NCBI GenBank assembly: GCA_944386495.1
Contig: CALXBE010000013.1
Location: 1-58,967, forward strand
DNA: 58,967 bases
Source of the DNA: an uncultured Gemmiger sp.
GTDB taxonomy: Bacteria > Bacillota > Clostridia > Oscillospirales > Ruminococcaceae
Direction of reading: 5' to 3'
Every line of letters starts with the position of its first letter. Position 1 is the stretch's first letter. Shown piece after piece: positions 58,911-58,967 of this stretch. The translations under genes were made by a program, and so were the position numbers. The notes beneath the pieces are model-generated. The model had not been told where the DNA came from and did no database searches. It was given only the letters and a program-made list of their open reading frames with translations.

Positions 58911-58967
58911 GGAAGCAAGCAACCGAAAACAAGAGATAGACCGCCAGCACTACACTATTCCGAACCA

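Noticed and set aside
1-58967. CRISPR arrays, tRNA or rRNA genes, insertion sequences
   Set aside because: No regularly spaced repeats, no cloverleaf-like genes, no transposase-like frame noticed on reading both strands.

Overview
The window looks like chromosome from a moderately GC-rich Bacillota, most likely a gut clostridium of the Oscillospiraceae (Flavonifractor/Intestinimonas-like). This is inferred from strong AGGAGG ribosome sites, sigma-A promoters with 16-19 bp spacers, ECF transporters, class B sortases, a SpoIID-type protein, a class III fructose bisphosphatase, an ARG-box-controlled arginine operon and a Cys-rich acetolactate synthase typical of Clostridia. I see no rRNA, tRNA, CRISPR array or insertion sequence. 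The only decay signs are a lipoprotein signal-peptide remnant (18.7-18.9 kb) and a TRAP binding protein that ends early at the right edge.

Layout. 0-9.2 kb: edge of a secreted protein with a structured leader, a K+/H+ antiporter, an N-acetyl sugar amidotransferase, ilvBN, a class B sortase, an alanine/glycine symporter and a Nudix hydrolase. 9.3-14 kb: an HU protein, then a SAM hydrolase with a complete ECF transporter (UPF0397 S component, fused double ATPase, T component). 14-21.4 kb: a DEAD-box helicase, a Tet(M)-like ribosome GTPase fused to a YacP/Rae1-type NYN nuclease, a GntR regulator, a YcxB-like protein and a mannonate/altronate-type oxidoreductase. 21.4-30 kb: an MntR-like regulator and the complete argGHCJBDF operon behind an ARG box. 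30-39 kb: a TVP38 protein, a PfkB kinase, a membrane protein, SpoIID, a GldA-like dehydrogenase, a uracil permease, a ClC channel and a zinc-ribbon membrane protein.

39-58.9 kb is an aldarate catabolic island. Two glucarate dehydratase paralogues (gudX-like, gudD), galactarate dehydratase (garD) and an AEC transporter face a leftward set: a PrpR-like regulator with a cupin protein, a DapA-family lyase, an aldo/keto reductase, glycerate kinase and tartronate semialdehyde reductase. Together they can turn glucarate or galactarate into 5-keto-4-deoxyglucarate, then (by inference, with the DapA-type enzyme replacing GarL) pyruvate plus tartronate semialdehyde, then glycerate and phosphoglycerate. 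Beyond them lie a class III FBPase, an LrgAB pair, a TIM-barrel isomerase with a PCC-domain protein, a second sortase, and a GntR regulator divergent from a TRAP substrate-binding protein, with matching palindromic operators.

The most unusual items are the Tet(M)-NYN fusion, the regulator with a sigma-54-activator AAA+ fold in which every ATPase and sigma-54 contact motif is lost, shared motifs in front of gudX, gudD and garR, promoter-proximal terminator hairpins, and a hairpin between the ribosome site and start codon of the isomerase gene.
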